Below, one piece after another: positions 10,211 to 21,013 of a DNA stretch of 64,000 nt. Origin of the DNA: Linum tenue (lineage: Eukaryota; Streptophyta; Magnoliopsida; Malpighiales; Linaceae); NCBI GenBank assembly GCA_946122785.1, contig CAMGYJ010000010.1, forward strand, positions 32,219,608-32,283,607, given 5' to 3'. Position numbers and translations under genes: made by a program. The notes beneath the pieces are model-generated. The model worked only from the letters and a program-made list of their open reading frames with translations. It did no database searches and was not told the DNA's origin. Position 1 is the first letter of the stretch. Each line of letters opens with the position of its first letter.

Positions 10211-12234
10211 GGGCAATCCTAACGCAACATTTATTAAAATTGAAATAGAGAAGAAAAGCTTCTTAGCATATATTGATACAGGGGCAACCTTATGTTTTGC
10301 CAAAAAATCAACCATAAAAAAATGGGATAAACTTGAAAAACCTTTAAAAATTATAGTGGCAGACAAATCTATTCATGAAATTTGGTATGTAAAACAATAT
10401 GTACCAATAATCATTGAAAAACATATCTTCACAGCTAAAACAATCTATCAACATGACTCAGGACTAGATATAATAATAGGAAATAACTTTCTAAAATTAT
10501 ATCAACCATTTATCCAAAGGATTAGAACAATCAGCCTTAGATGTCCTAAAACAATAGACCAGGAATCTAAGATAATCACAACAAGAATAATCACAAAAAA
10601 TGAAGTGCTAAAAATTGTACTTCAAAACCTCAAAAATAGACTAGAATATATACAGATTACCTATAGCATTCTAGAGGATACTTTAGACCAGGTGTGTAGT
10701 GAACATCCTTTAGATAAAGATAAAAATACCAATCAAGAACTTATCGAAATCAAACTAAAAGATCCTAAAATGGAAGTTAATGTTCCTAACAAAATTCAAT
10801 ATACTCAACGAGATGTAGAAGAATTCCAAAAGGAATGTTCAGAGTTAGCTGAAAAAGGTATAATACGAGAAAGTAAAAGTCCTCACAGTGCACCAGCCTT
10901 TTATGTAGAAAATAATAATGAAATCAAAAGACGAAAAAGAAGAATGGTAATAAACTATAAAAAAACTAAACGAACAAACAATAGGAGATAGCTATAAACT
11001 ACCTAGGAAAGACTATATATTAGAAAGATTAAAAGGTCAAACGTGGTTTAGTAGTTTAGATGCTAAATCTGGATATTGGCAACTTCGTCTACATGAGAAT
11101 ACCAAACCTTTAACAGCCTTTTCATGTCCACCACAAAAACATTACGAATGGAATGTTCTCCCATTTGGAATGAAACAAGTACCAGCTATTTACCAATGGT
11201 TCATGGATCATGTATTAGAAGGTTTTCAATCGTTCTGTTTAGCATACATTGATGATATTATTATTTTCACAAATCAATCAGAAGAAGATCATCATGAAAA
11301 AATCTTGATAGTTTTACAGAGAATAAAAGAAAAAGGTCTAATTATCTCTAAGAAGAAATCGAAACTTCTTCAAAGAGAAATTGAATATCTTGGTATGAAG
11401 ATTAATAATTTGGGTGAAATTGAGTTGTCACCAAACACTAAAGAAAAAATTGATAAATTCCCAAACCAACTTGAAAATAGAAAACAAATTCAACGTTTTC
11501 TTGGATGCTTAAATTATATAAGCGAACAAGGATTTTTAAAAGATTTAGCAAAAGAGAGAAAACATTTACAGAAAAAGATTTCTGACAAAATCCCTTGGTC
11601 ATGGAATGATCAAGATACAAAAATAGTTTTATTAATGAAGGAAAAATGTCAGCATTTACCAAAATTATATAACCCTTGTGAAAACGATTTTCTAATAATT
11701 CAAACGGATACCTCTAAGGACACTTGGGCAGGGTGTATGTTAGCAATACAAAATGGTAAGGAATTATTACAAATGGACAATTTTGGTAATGTCAAAATAG
11801 ACAATAACGAGGCTACTGTCTCTGGCCAAGAGCCTAAAGATTATCAGTCTTCGGACAATATTATTGAACTTTCAAGTTCTCAATCATCAGTTCCTTTCAA
11901 CAGTGATAAATATTCTAAGAAATTATGTAAATATATTTCTGGAACGTTTACCGCCACTGAACAGAACTATCCGATCCACGAATTAGAGACACTAGCCTGT
12001 CTCAGAACATTGAAAAAATGGAAGCTTGAATTATTATCTACAAGGTTTGAACTTCAAACCGACTCTAAATATGTAACAGGTTTTTGGAGGTACAAGCTTC
12101 AGGCAGATTTCAACAAAGGGAGATTAATCAGGTGGCAGCAACAACTCCATTATTACAATCCTTTTCTGAAGTATATCAAGTCCAGCAACAATCCATTCAC
12201 AGACACGCTGACTCGAGAATGGAAGGATTCATAA
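10185..12234 (+). pseudogene. Pararetrovirus polyprotein: aspartic protease, reverse transcriptase, RNase H (one frameshift)
   Basis: The ATG at 10185 opens a frame with an aspartic protease DTG motif at residues 31-33 and the start of the RT domain. The frame ends at 10989-10991. The rest of RT continues in the +1 frame from about 10966. The break coincides with an A7 run (10959-10965), so a single-base slip is the likely cause. The second part has DAKSGYWQ, LPFGMKQ and the catalytic YIDD (11245-11256). RNase H follows with conserved acids in QTDTS, HELE, QTDSK and a final Asp near 12200. This is the genome-copying enzyme of the virus. Apart from the frameshift I see all key residues. Confidence 0.85.
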
Positions 12235-13571
12235 AAACCCTCATCAATCAACTAAGGCAGAAGCAGGAAAAGAGTGCAGCACTGGAACAACAACTTCTCC
12301 TTTGCAGGGGGGAGGAAGAAGCAATAATTCAATCAATCGACGTCATTCAGCAACAGTTAAAAATCAACTACATCAACGTCAGTACATTAACAACTAGCTC
12401 CACTAGTGGAAAGCCATCAACACTCACCACAGAACCTGCTGAAAAAGAAAAGTCGACAGCAACACAATCATCCACCACTACCAGCAATAATATACAAAAG
12501 ACGACACGATGGGCAGACATCGTTGAACAAGAAGAAAAAGAAACAAAAGATTCCCACTATGAAGAAGACGACAGAAAAAGCAGCAAGTGGTATGTCATAT
12601 TTAATGGACCATACCGAGGAGTATATCATAACTGGGCCCTTGCTAGCCAGCACATCAACGGCAAACCAGTCCAACATCAATCGTTTAAAACAAAAGAAAC
12701 AGCCGACGAAGCATATAGACAATCATACAAGGTGATGGCAATGAAAGAACCAGCCAAGAATCAAGAGCAACAATCGCAGAAACTCGTCATGAAGATTCCC
12801 AGTATCAAGAGCATCCTAACCACCAAGGAAAAAGAAGAGCAATTAAAACCAATCTTTCAGAAGTTCATATCCAACTGGGATATGATAATCAACTATGAAG
12901 AAAAACACACGACCATGGGTTTCTACCCCGTCAGTCGAGGAGGACCCAAAGCAGTAATCACAGAAGAAGCATCACCAGAACTCTCTTTTGAGTTCCATCA
13001 ATATGGATTAATCGACACTATCTACACTACAACCATGAAGGTATTTGAATACTTCCCACAAAGAATGAGGAATGTAATCAGAAGATATCTCGAGCTATTT
13101 GCCAAGGAACGAGAAATATTTCTCAAGTATACAAGCAACTACCCTGTATTCGATCAAGACAAACTATTGATCGGATCAAAGGCAGTTATCCTCATGGGAG
13201 TATCAAACCATGATTACCCTACCAGAGATGACCTACGAGACTATGAGAAGAACCCAGACTACCAAGTAAAGGGTCTTCTTGCAGTATGCAGAGCATTAAC
13301 CAAAATTGAACCGGAAAGCCAGATTAAAGTCAATTACAGCAGCCCCGATGCCATCATCACCAGCAAAACAAGAGGAAACATGACCAAAGAAGAATGGGCA
13401 ATCATAACAGATAAAATTAAGGAATTCACGGAAATTAATGGGAATCTGTCAGCCCTTCCCATTCAAATCAAGAAACAGTTATGCAATGAGCTTACTATCT
13501 ATGAAGACCATCTCTGTGAGTGGTGTGCAGCAACTGACGAAGACATCAGTGGACCAGCAGACCAAGACTGA
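12219..13571 (+). CDS. Pararetrovirus transactivator/inclusion body protein (P6/TAV-like)
   Basis: The first ATG (12219) overlaps the end of the polymerase frame by 16 bases and opens 450 uninterrupted residues. The N-terminus is predicted coiled coil, followed by a Ser/Thr-rich linker. A WYVIFNGPYRGVY segment then matches the RNase H-like fold of caulimovirid P6/TAV proteins. That protein forms the virus factory and allows reinitiation along polycistronic RNA, which fits the ATGA and short-overlap gene spacing upstream. Base composition is less A-rich than in the polymerase and coat genes. The reading frame is open. Confidence 0.8.
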   Translation: MEGFIKTLINQLRQKQEKSAALEQQLLLCRGEEEAIIQSIDVIQQQLKINYINVSTLTTSSTSGKPSTLTTEPAEKEKSTATQSSTTTSNNIQKTTRWADIVEQEEKETKDSHYEEDDRKSSKWYVIFNGPYRGVYHNWALASQHINGKPVQHQSFKTKETADEAYRQSYKVMAMKEPAKNQEQQSQKLVMKIPSIKSILTTKEKEEQLKPIFQKFISNWDMIINYEEKHTTMGFYPVSRGGPKAVITEEASPELSFEFHQYGLIDTIYTTTMKVFEYFPQRMRNVIRRYLELFAKEREIFLKYTSNYPVFDQDKLLIGSKAVILMGVSNHDYPTRDDLRDYEKNPDYQVKGLLAVCRALTKIEPESQIKVNYSSPDAIITSKTRGNMTKEEWAIITDKIKEFTEINGNLSALPIQIKKQLCNELTIYEDHLCEWCAATDEDISGPADQD

Positions 13572-13700
13572 CAGAAGCATGTGAAGAAAAAGGAATCAAA
13601 CAAATATGGAATAAAGCGACAAAAGAAGGTTGGCCGACTCCTTTAAAAAAGTCGTGCATTATTGTATTTTATCAGCTTTTCTTATCGTTTCGCGCACTTT

Positions 13701-13776
13701 TGACGTGTTAGCTTTACGTCCCTGTCTAACAGACGTAAGCAATGACGTCTTTGTATTTCCTCTCAGCTCTATATAA
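13701..13776 (+). promoter_or_regulatory. 35S-like pararetrovirus promoter with as-1-like element and TATA box
   Basis: TGACGT occurs at 13701-13706 and 13743-13748. The stretch 13731-13748 (AGACGTAAGCAATGACGT) has the paired TGACG-type spacing of the as-1 activation sequence of caulimovirus promoters. A clear TATATAA box is at 13770-13776. It sits in the only large gap between viral genes, after the transactivator and before the movement protein, where the full-length-transcript promoter belongs. The motif match is seen; activity in the host is unknown. Confidence 0.75.
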
Positions 13777-13795
13777 GAGCAAGAGTTTTCCATGA

Positions 13796-13801
13796 AATAA
13801 A
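13796..13801 (+). terminator. AATAAA polyadenylation signal of the pararetrovirus
   Basis: AATAAA lies about 20 bases downstream of the TATA box, near the expected transcript start. In a circular pararetrovirus a poly(A) signal by the promoter is read on the second pass to end the terminally redundant genomic RNA. Confidence 0.5.
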
Positions 13802-13987
13802 GCAGAACGAGTTTGGCCATAAAATTGCCTGTTTACTCTCTCCCTCTAGCTAGCTAGTTGTAAGGCTTGGATCCACTGATCCTGGAGGCCACAATCATCT
13901 TCAATATAATCAAACGCACGGAAAGAAGCTACAATCATCAAGCGATCATCAAAAGGCTCAGAATTTCATCAGAAAAGCAAGTCAGGT

Positions 13988-14943
13988 ATGTCTGATAATC
14001 CTACCTCAAGTTATTTTGACTATTTAAAAAAAATGATAATGAAAACTACTTCTTAGATGGTGTTATAGACATTAAGAAAATTAGAGAAAAAACTAATTTT
14101 ACTATTTCAGAAACTCAAAACTTTATCACTAAGTTTTTTTTATCAAAACTCTTCGATAGAGAAAATATTATTAAATATGGCAAAATGATAGGTGAAGTAG
14201 CAGTCCCTATTGATCAAACTAAGGGTGATTTCCTAATCCAAGTAATAAACAAAGAACAAATCAGAAAAAGATTAGCTAAACTAAGATCAGAAGAACGAAA
14301 TAAAATAGCTTATATTCATATTAGTACAATTCAAATTATATTAAAATCAACCATGAAAATAGGAATTGACGCACCCATGGAATTAGAAATTCGTGATGAT
14401 AGGCTCCTAAACGAAGAAGAAAGTATTATTGCTAAAGGAACGGGAAATTTAGGAGTAGGAATAATTAAATTTGATATTAACCTGCAACAAGGATTAAGCC
14501 TGGCAGATGGTAATCTCGACTCTTCTATCATTATAAAGTACGAATTAAAAAGAGAAAATTTTATGAAAGAAAATAGCAAACCATTTTCAGTAACTTATCA
14601 AATAAACTATGCATTAACAAATAGTCACCACAGCTTAACCTTCAAAAATAAGGAAGTAATTACTATAGAAGATTTATTTAAACCTTTAATTCAACTAGAA
14701 GCACCATTAAAGACTGTTAGAATAGAACCTATTCGATCACCGATAACCCAAGATCAAAGACGATTAATTAAAACACAATCAGAGAGAATTAGGCATATCC
14801 CAGTAATAGAACAAAATTTAGAACAAGAAGAGATAACCAATAATCAAGTGAATAAATTAATTGAAGAGATAACCAATAATCAAGTAATAAATAAGCTAGA
14901 AAAATTGCAACATTCAATAGCAAATTTAGAGAATAAAATCTAA
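13988..14943 (+). pseudogene. Pararetrovirus movement protein (30K superfamily), frame broken near the start
   Basis: An ATG at 13988 follows a short leader. Its frame stops at about 14059, but the adjacent frame is open from there to the stop at 14941-14943. The switch coincides with an A8 run (14026-14033). The body contains the 30K-type core, including a GIDAPMELEIRDDRL segment with the conserved Asp, and ends in a glutamine/asparagine-rich tail with a short internal repeat (EEITNNQV). Caulimovirid movement proteins form tubules through plasmodesmata. The gene's place directly after the promoter leader fits ORF I/Ia. Confidence 0.7.
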
Positions 14944-14945
14944 AT

Positions 14946-15181
14946 ATGCCTACTATCATATAAATAAATTAATTGAAGGATTAGATGCTATAAATCTCAC
15001 CTCAATAAATTATATCAATACAGTCATACAAGAATTGACTTACTTTGCCTCAGAAATTGTAGAAGAACAAATGAGTATTGGAACCACAGAAACATTAGAA
15101 GAAACTATCTCTAAAACCGAATTAATTACTGATATAATAACTAGCTTAAACAAAATTAAACAAAGATTATTAAATCAGTAA
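14946..15181 (+). pseudogene. Small pararetrovirus ORF between movement protein and primer-binding site
   Basis: An ATG three bases after the movement-protein stop gives only five codons in its own frame. The neighbouring frame is open for about 75 codons to the TAA at 15179-15181, and is rich in Ile, Thr, Glu and Leu, probably helical. Its position matches the small ORF Ib of soymoviruses, but I recognise no motif, so function is unassigned. Confidence 0.4.
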
Positions 15182-15219
15182 GTCTAGTAGTAAAATTATT
15201 TAATCAGTAAGTCTAGTAA
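15172..15219. repeat. Short direct repeat before the primer-binding site
   Basis: The sequence AATCAGTAAGTCTAGTA occurs twice, near 15173-15189 and 15202-15218. The first copy includes the stop of the small viral ORF. The spacing is about 29 bases. Confidence 0.7.
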
Positions 15220-15226
15220 AAAAACA

Positions 15227-15239
15227 TGGTATCAGAGCC
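15227..15239 (+). other. tRNA-Met primer-binding site of the pararetrovirus
   Basis: TGGTATCAGAGCC is the standard caulimovirid sequence complementary to the 3' end of the initiator methionine tRNA that primes minus-strand DNA synthesis. In circular caulimovirid maps it is nucleotide 1. It lies 46 bases after the small ORF and about 120 bases before the apparent viral-host junction. Confidence 0.85.
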
Positions 15240-15360
15240 CAAACCGATCAACTACCCGAATTATTTAGTTCACAAAGACTTGGGTACTAGTTCATACACT
15301 ATTGGATATCAGTTAGTATATACTAACAAAAAGACCAGTTAGCAGATTAACCAGGTTGTA

Positions 15361-15810
15361 CATTTTATGCTTTGGTTAACAGAGCAGTAGTTCCTCTACC
15401 TCCCCAGTCTCCCGATTGCCAGCGGAACTTGGAAGCTGACCGCCGGGGTAACATTTCTAGGTGCTGCTGCAAATCGACAAGGAAATGTACAACTCTCCTA
15501 TGCATTAGAGTGGTCACTGATTTGCTTCGTGTATTGCTCTTAAAGTGACTTGATTTCGGCAAAAACAATGCATCAAATCATTAGCTCCGCCGATGAGAGC
15601 GACCCTTAAGTGTAAAAATGGAGGAGACTCAAAAAGTAACTTACCATCTCATACGACCACCTACTCGGAAGAAAAACGAACTGCGGTAGCGGTTAACAAT
15701 GCCTCCAGCATTATCATGCTGATGGTAATTAGCAAATCATCATCAATCAAATCATCATCAAACGCTTACATTATAGGCTTCACAATCTACCGAATTTTTT
15801 GCCACGTAAG
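15361..15810. other. Right flank of the pararetrovirus, no gene recognised
   Basis: The G+C is higher than in the virus (for example 15400-15450), marking a change of sequence type. A minus-strand open frame of 67 codons (15365-15568) has no domain I recognise. Confidence 0.35.
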
Positions 15811-16572
15811 CATTTTTTTACTTCTCCCTCTTTTACGCAAGGGCATTTTTGCCAAGTGCTAAACGGCTTCTTTCTACAATTTTTTCTTTTAATTGAACAT
15901 GAGTTCCATCAATTTCCTCCTGGCTTTTTGTACTACAACAGTGGCTTTTGGTAACTGAAACGGTCATACATCAATTGTGTACTATTAAGAAACGGCCAAG
16001 TATCTATAATCCTTATCTTCCTCCCAATCCAAAACTAAATCTGATATTTGTCTAAATTATAATTACAAATTCGATAATAGGTACGGTGACGGTGATGTTC
16101 AATTTCAAAAGTATGTGATAGTTATTTAGCTTAGAGCTGGAGTTCTTTCTATTATGAATCTCCTTCACTATATCTCCTTAATTCCAACACTGCATCATTT
16201 ACTTCTCCCACTTTTACGCAAGGGCATTTTTCCCAAGTGCCAAACGCCTTCGTTCTGTAATATTTTTTTTAATTAAATTATGAGTTCCATCAATTTCCTC
16301 CCGGCTTTTTGTACTACAGCAGCGACTTTTGGTAACCGAAACGGTCAGGCATCAATTGTGTACTATTAAGAAACGGCCAGGCATCTATAATCCTTATCCT
16401 CCTCTCAATACAAAAACTAAATATGATATTTGTCTAAATTATAATTCCAAATTCAATAATAGGTTCGGTGACGGTGATGTTCAATTTCAAAAGTATGTGG
16501 TAGCTATTTAGCTTAGAGTTAGAGTTCTTTCTATTATGAATCTCCTTCACTATATCTCCTTAATTCCAACAC
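15811..16572. repeat. 381-bp tandem duplication
   Basis: Two head-to-tail copies (about 15811-16191 and 16192-16572) share nearly all of their sequence, including GAGTTCCATCAATTTCCTCC at 15901 and 16282 and ACTTCTCCC at 15820 and 16201. Differences are scattered point changes and small indels, so the duplication is not very recent. No coding potential was recognised. Confidence 0.85.
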
Positions 16573-16976
16573 TGCATTGTTGGAGTTTCTTAATTTTTTT
16601 TACAATTGTCTGGGTCAATTTCATTAGCAAATTAAGTTTCATTCTTTCTTCTGACTTTCTAACTTTTCTATCATGAAAGTAACTTATTGGCAAGGATTGA
16701 AAAATGATACCGTACCGGCGGTTCGGCCAAAAAAACCTCATATCAAAAACAAAAATAGTAGATGATATTTAACGATATGAAACGGTTGAACCACGATTTC
16801 AATATAAAATATCCTAACGCTTATTTTTCCAATATGACCACCCGTACACTTTTTCAATCATTGCTTATTAGTAAACATAATTGTTGATTTCGTCGGTTCC
16901 ATTTTCATTATCCCATTAAACCTCTTAAAGGATCTTGATTTTCTTAATAATAGTAAATTGATTTTTGTGTAGTCAA
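16573..16976. other. AT-rich intergenic, no gene seen
   Basis: Non-coding AT-rich DNA between the tandem duplication and the LINE. It includes the left copy of the LINE insertion target at its edge. Confidence 0.4.
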
Positions 16977-17153
16977 GGAGAATCGAGTTTTTTTTTTTTT
17001 TTGTGAGAAACAAAGCGCAGGTGGCGCTCTAACCCTTAAGCATTAACTAAATGAGGGGTTTGAACCTCTACAACATCAAAGTACATCCAATAGTTTAACA
17101 TAGGACTCGGGATATTTATAACCTGGACCCCTATCTGTAGCGAGTACCCAATA

Positions 17154-17540
17154 CTAGCCAAATAATCCGTCGTGTAATTGCTCTCTCAGAACACATGTTT
17201 GATTCGTACTTCCCACTCCAACTCTAGTAGCCGCCGAGCCTCGGCTATCCATGTATGATGCAGGTGCTCCTCCGCTCCAGACTGTATCAAGTGAATTGTT
17301 GTCACCGACTCCGTCTGCAACTCGACTTTTCGGGCCCCATAATCCCACGCCATTCTTAATCCATGAACAATGCCAGTAAGCTCAGCATGAGTTATGGAAC
17401 CGCCACCCAAATTCGCCGCAAAGGCTCTAATGAACCTGCCATCGTGCTCCCGCAATATCCCCCCCCCCCCCCCCCCCCCGCGGCCATAATTCCCTGACTC
17501 AAACTGACAGATCCATCAGTATTCGAACACACCCAACCTT
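17154..17540 (-). pseudogene. LINE-A RNase H domain interrupted by a G21 tract
   Basis: NTDGSVS (first catalytic Asp, near 17510-17530), then ITHAELTGIVHGL (catalytic Glu), then LQTES, where the third acid is Glu instead of Asp. A run of 21 C on the plus strand (17459-17479) lies between the first and second motifs and disturbs the frame. Confidence 0.7.
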
Positions 17541-17779
17541 CAGCGGTTTCTTGCCAGCTCACCATTTTTGTTACCCGAGCTTGGCTCTCATCAAAAACTC
17601 TCTCAGCCTAGTCGAAAGAGATTTTGGTTTGTACATATCTGTTTCACCTGCGCCACCAAGGAATGGGTTGACGCTAGCTGCTTCTCAAAGACCCAGCAGT
17701 TCCTATTCTTCCAAAGTTTCCAGCACATATTCGCAAACAAGGTAGGGTATACAGTTGTGCCACGTCCTGTCAGGTAATA

Positions 17780-20168
17780 CAACAGCCATTTGTTCATATC
17801 CTCCTCATAGGAAGAATTCATCATGTTCGCCCGTCAGCACTTCCGCCCAGATCATGTGTGCATATGGGCAGTTACGAAGCACATGGATGGGAGTTTCATG
17901 CCCCCGCACCACAGATCGGGCAAGAGTCTTCCTGCGCCAAGTGCCTTCGTCGACGTTCAGCATTTGTCATCTTTGGTGAAGCACTAGCCATAGAAACGCC
18001 TTTGTCCGCTACGGACCAGGCACTCTCCATATAGCTTTCCCGGTCGGGACACACGGCAGGTTTCCATCATCGCCCCGGAGCAGCTCGCAAGCAGTCGCCA
18101 TAGTGAAACGGCCCAACAGGGAGAACCGCCAGGTTGGTATGTCCGGGCCGGCTTCGCGTGGAACTGGGCGAAGCAGGAGTTGGGCAGCTACAACTTCCGG
18201 GACAAAGGCTCTCACAAAGTATATATTCTATTCTCCATTCAGAACTAAGTTTGCTATAGTCAACTTTTTTGCCTCGTTCGGGAGATTCGGTGCAAACTCG
18301 ATTAGGGGTGGCCCATCCTGTAGCCAGCGATCAGTCCAAAACATAACTTGCATACCACTCTTGATGTTTCATAGCGTACATTCCGGTAGACGATGGAGAA
18401 ATCGAAGGACTCCCCACCAGAGGTTGGATAGACGTCCCTCTCGCCTCGGCTGCCATCCCTCCTTCGACCATCTGAGGTACTTGCTTCTGATTACACGAGC
18501 CCACAAACTCTCTGGCTCTGTAAAGAGCCTCCATGCAATTATCGTCATATATGCCTCGTTGATTTCCGTTGCACTGCGCAAATCGAGCCCTCCCTAGTCC
18601 TTAGGTTTGCAAAATGTCTTCCAATCCAAAAGGTGGATTTTTCGGCCGTGCTCGGAACTTCCCCAGAGGAAGCTTCTTACATTCTTGTCGATGTATTCGC
18701 GGATGGCAGCCGGCAATAAGGTGGTTTGCATAGTGTATGCCGGTAGCGCCATGAGCACAGATTGCACTAAGGTGATTATGTTCGCTAGAGAGAGTGATGT
18801 AACCTTCCACCCAGCCAGCTTGGCATCAATCCGGTCAACTAGCTCTGTAAACGTACTCTTCGAGACCCGGTCATGTATAACCGGAACCCCCAGGTATCTA
18901 CCCAGATTAATGGTTTCTGGAATGCCTAGGTCACTGCTCAGCCTGCTCCGATCTGCACTACTAACATTTTGAGAGAAGAAAACTCTCGATTTGGGATGGC
19001 TGACCTGTTGCCCCGATGCCGCACCAAATTCCTCCAAAATGCTCGTGATCGTACCTGCCTGTTCCGTGGTTGCCACCCCAAATAAGATCAGGTCACCATG
19101 GTCACATCGATGAATTTTTAGGGAGCTCCCGCTGCTTGCAAGGTATCCTGGACAAAAGACCACTTGATCCGGTCATATTCCTTGGCCAGGTCAATTTTGA
19201 GCACCATCCAACCTAGATTTCCCTTCTTTGCCCGCATCGAATGTACAACCTCCTACAAAATATAGTTATTATAAGTAATATGTCATCCCGGGATGAAACT
19301 GGTTTGCGTCTCGTGGACCAGCCGAGGCATCAATGGTTTTAGACGCTCTGCCATGCACTTAGTGATCATTTTGTAGGCCACGTTGCAGAGGCTAATGGGT
19401 CTGAACTGCTCAATCAAAGTTGGCCATGAGATCTTCGGTATCAACACCACAATGGTCTTATTGATAGCCCGAACTTGAGCTAGCTCTTGTCAAACAGCCT
19501 ACACAAATTCCACCACTTCCTTTTTAACAATATTCCAGCACTGTTGGTAGAACAGCGGGTTTAACCCGTCCTTTCCTGGGGCTTTAAGGGCCCCCATAGC
19601 CTTCACCGCTCCATAAACTTCTTCCTTCGAGAGCTGGTTTTCAAGCGGCAGCCACAAGTGTCCGGGAACCTCATCAAAGGCCGCTGGAATAGAAGCAATA
19701 GGGAGGCCATCATCCGTATACAACTCTGTGTAATAATGACGTGCCATAAGAAGGAGCTCGTCTTTGTCATCAACCCATTCCCCCAAGGATTTTTAAAGCG
19801 GTCACTCTGTTTTTTCGTCGCCTTTGAATCGTCCGTGCATGAAAGTACTTGGTATTATGGTCGCTCATAGTCACATAGTTTGAGCAAGACTTTTGATACC
19901 ATAATAATTCCTCTTGGACGAGGATCTCCAACTCATCTCTAGCTTTCTTTAGTGCCTCACAGTCTGATTCCCCATCATATATTATTTCCAGCCTCTCTAT
20001 TCGTGCCATGAGCGCATCCTTTTTCTTTAGAATATCCCTAAACGTGTGGTAGTTCCACAGTCTTGCTGCCGAGGAAAACTCAGCAATGGTTGTAAGCAGA
20101 TCAGTCCCTCTTCGCCACGCTTGCTCTGTCATTGCTTTGAACCCTTCGTGTGTCAACCACGACGCCAT
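17780..20168 (-). pseudogene. LINE-A ORF2 reverse transcriptase and zf-RVT region
   Basis: Segments include a linker frame (20168-19770), an RT N-terminal part with ALKAPGKDGLNPLFYQ (19786-19499), and a thumb and connection part (19163-18331) with LGRYLGVPV and the DLRSATEINEAY-type motif. The zf-RVT region lies near 18200 (FSLLGRFTMATACELL). The catalytic FADD box reads HGDLILFG, so the active-site aspartates are partly lost. Stops and frame changes separate all segments. Confidence 0.75.
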
Positions 20169-20985
20169 AAACTTGAACGGTTTCGGTCCCGGGGCCTAGA
20201 ACCCAGGGTTTAGTTGCAGCAATAGGGGAGTTGGTCACTTGATGCGATATCGACTAGCGCGATATTCAATTCTCGTGGTCCCAAAATGGGAGGATTCTCG
20301 AATTAGGATCACATCATCACTCTTCTTTACCCTGGGGAGGTGGCGAACAAATGTTTCCGGGAAAAGCGATGTCCAAGCAAGGTTCCCCATTGCCCGATCC
20401 AATCTTTCCCTCACTCCCGATCGAAACCAAGTATAGGGCGGACCCGTAAAACCAAGATCAATCAGTTTTGCATCAAGGACACACTCCTGAAATCTTTCGC
20501 ACGACTAGCGTCAAACGAGGCTCCCCCCATCTTGTCTGATAACTGCAGGATCGAGTTGAAATCCCCTGCCAATAACCACGGATTCACCATGTTTTCTGAT
20601 AATATGCGTATAGAATGTCATAACTCCCGGTGTTGGACTAAAGCAGGGTTGCGTAGATAGTTGTGAGCATCCAAGTAACCCGCCCACTTTGAACACGAAC
20701 GTGGAGAAACTGAGCCGATCTGTCCACCTCAGTTACCGTAACCAACAACAAGTCCCAGGTCAGCCAAATACCGCCCGAGAAACCCACCGCATCAACAATC
20801 AATTCTTTATCGTATCCCATATCCTTCACAACCTCTTGAGCCTTACTACCATTGATCCGGGGTGCAACGATGATAGTAATACAAGGTCGATGCTTTCTTC
20901 TATATTCTCTAAACATCCTCAGGAAGCCTTTTCTTCCCGCTCCCCTACGATTCCATGAAAAACTGTTGAGCTTTATTTGACACAT
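20168..20985 (-). pseudogene. LINE-A ORF2 endonuclease region
   Basis: The frame begins with LNSFSWNRRGAGRKGF, the decayed start of the apurinic-endonuclease domain (normally SWNCRGAG). It continues to FSGGIWLTWD. Downstream NPWLLAGDFNSIL is visible across frames near 20570, followed by several stops. It would nick target DNA for target-primed reverse transcription. Confidence 0.7.
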
Positions 20986-21013
20986 GGTAGAGTAGGACTC
21001 GGCTGACGCCAGG

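Larger units (their letters stand above)
8330..15360 (+). mobile_element. Endogenous pararetrovirus (Caulimoviridae, soymovirus/caulimovirus-like), near complete
   Basis: About 7 kb of A-rich DNA carries separate, mostly overlapping genes in the order VAP-like, coat protein, protease-RT-RNase H, transactivator/inclusion body protein, 35S-like promoter, movement protein, small ORF, tRNA-Met primer-binding site. This is a circularly permuted caulimovirid genome. Multiple separate ORFs rule out the single-ORF petuvirus or florendovirus layouts, and a primer-binding site downstream of the movement protein recalls soymoviruses. No integrase domain, LTR or target-site duplication was seen, as expected for passive capture of viral DNA. 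Both ends are approximate. Three core genes have frame breaks described under their entries; coat protein and transactivator frames are open. Confidence 0.9.

Noticed and set aside
12406..12735. Second open frame inside the viral transactivator gene
   Set aside because: It is a shadow frame of the longer, better supported P6/TAV-like frame.
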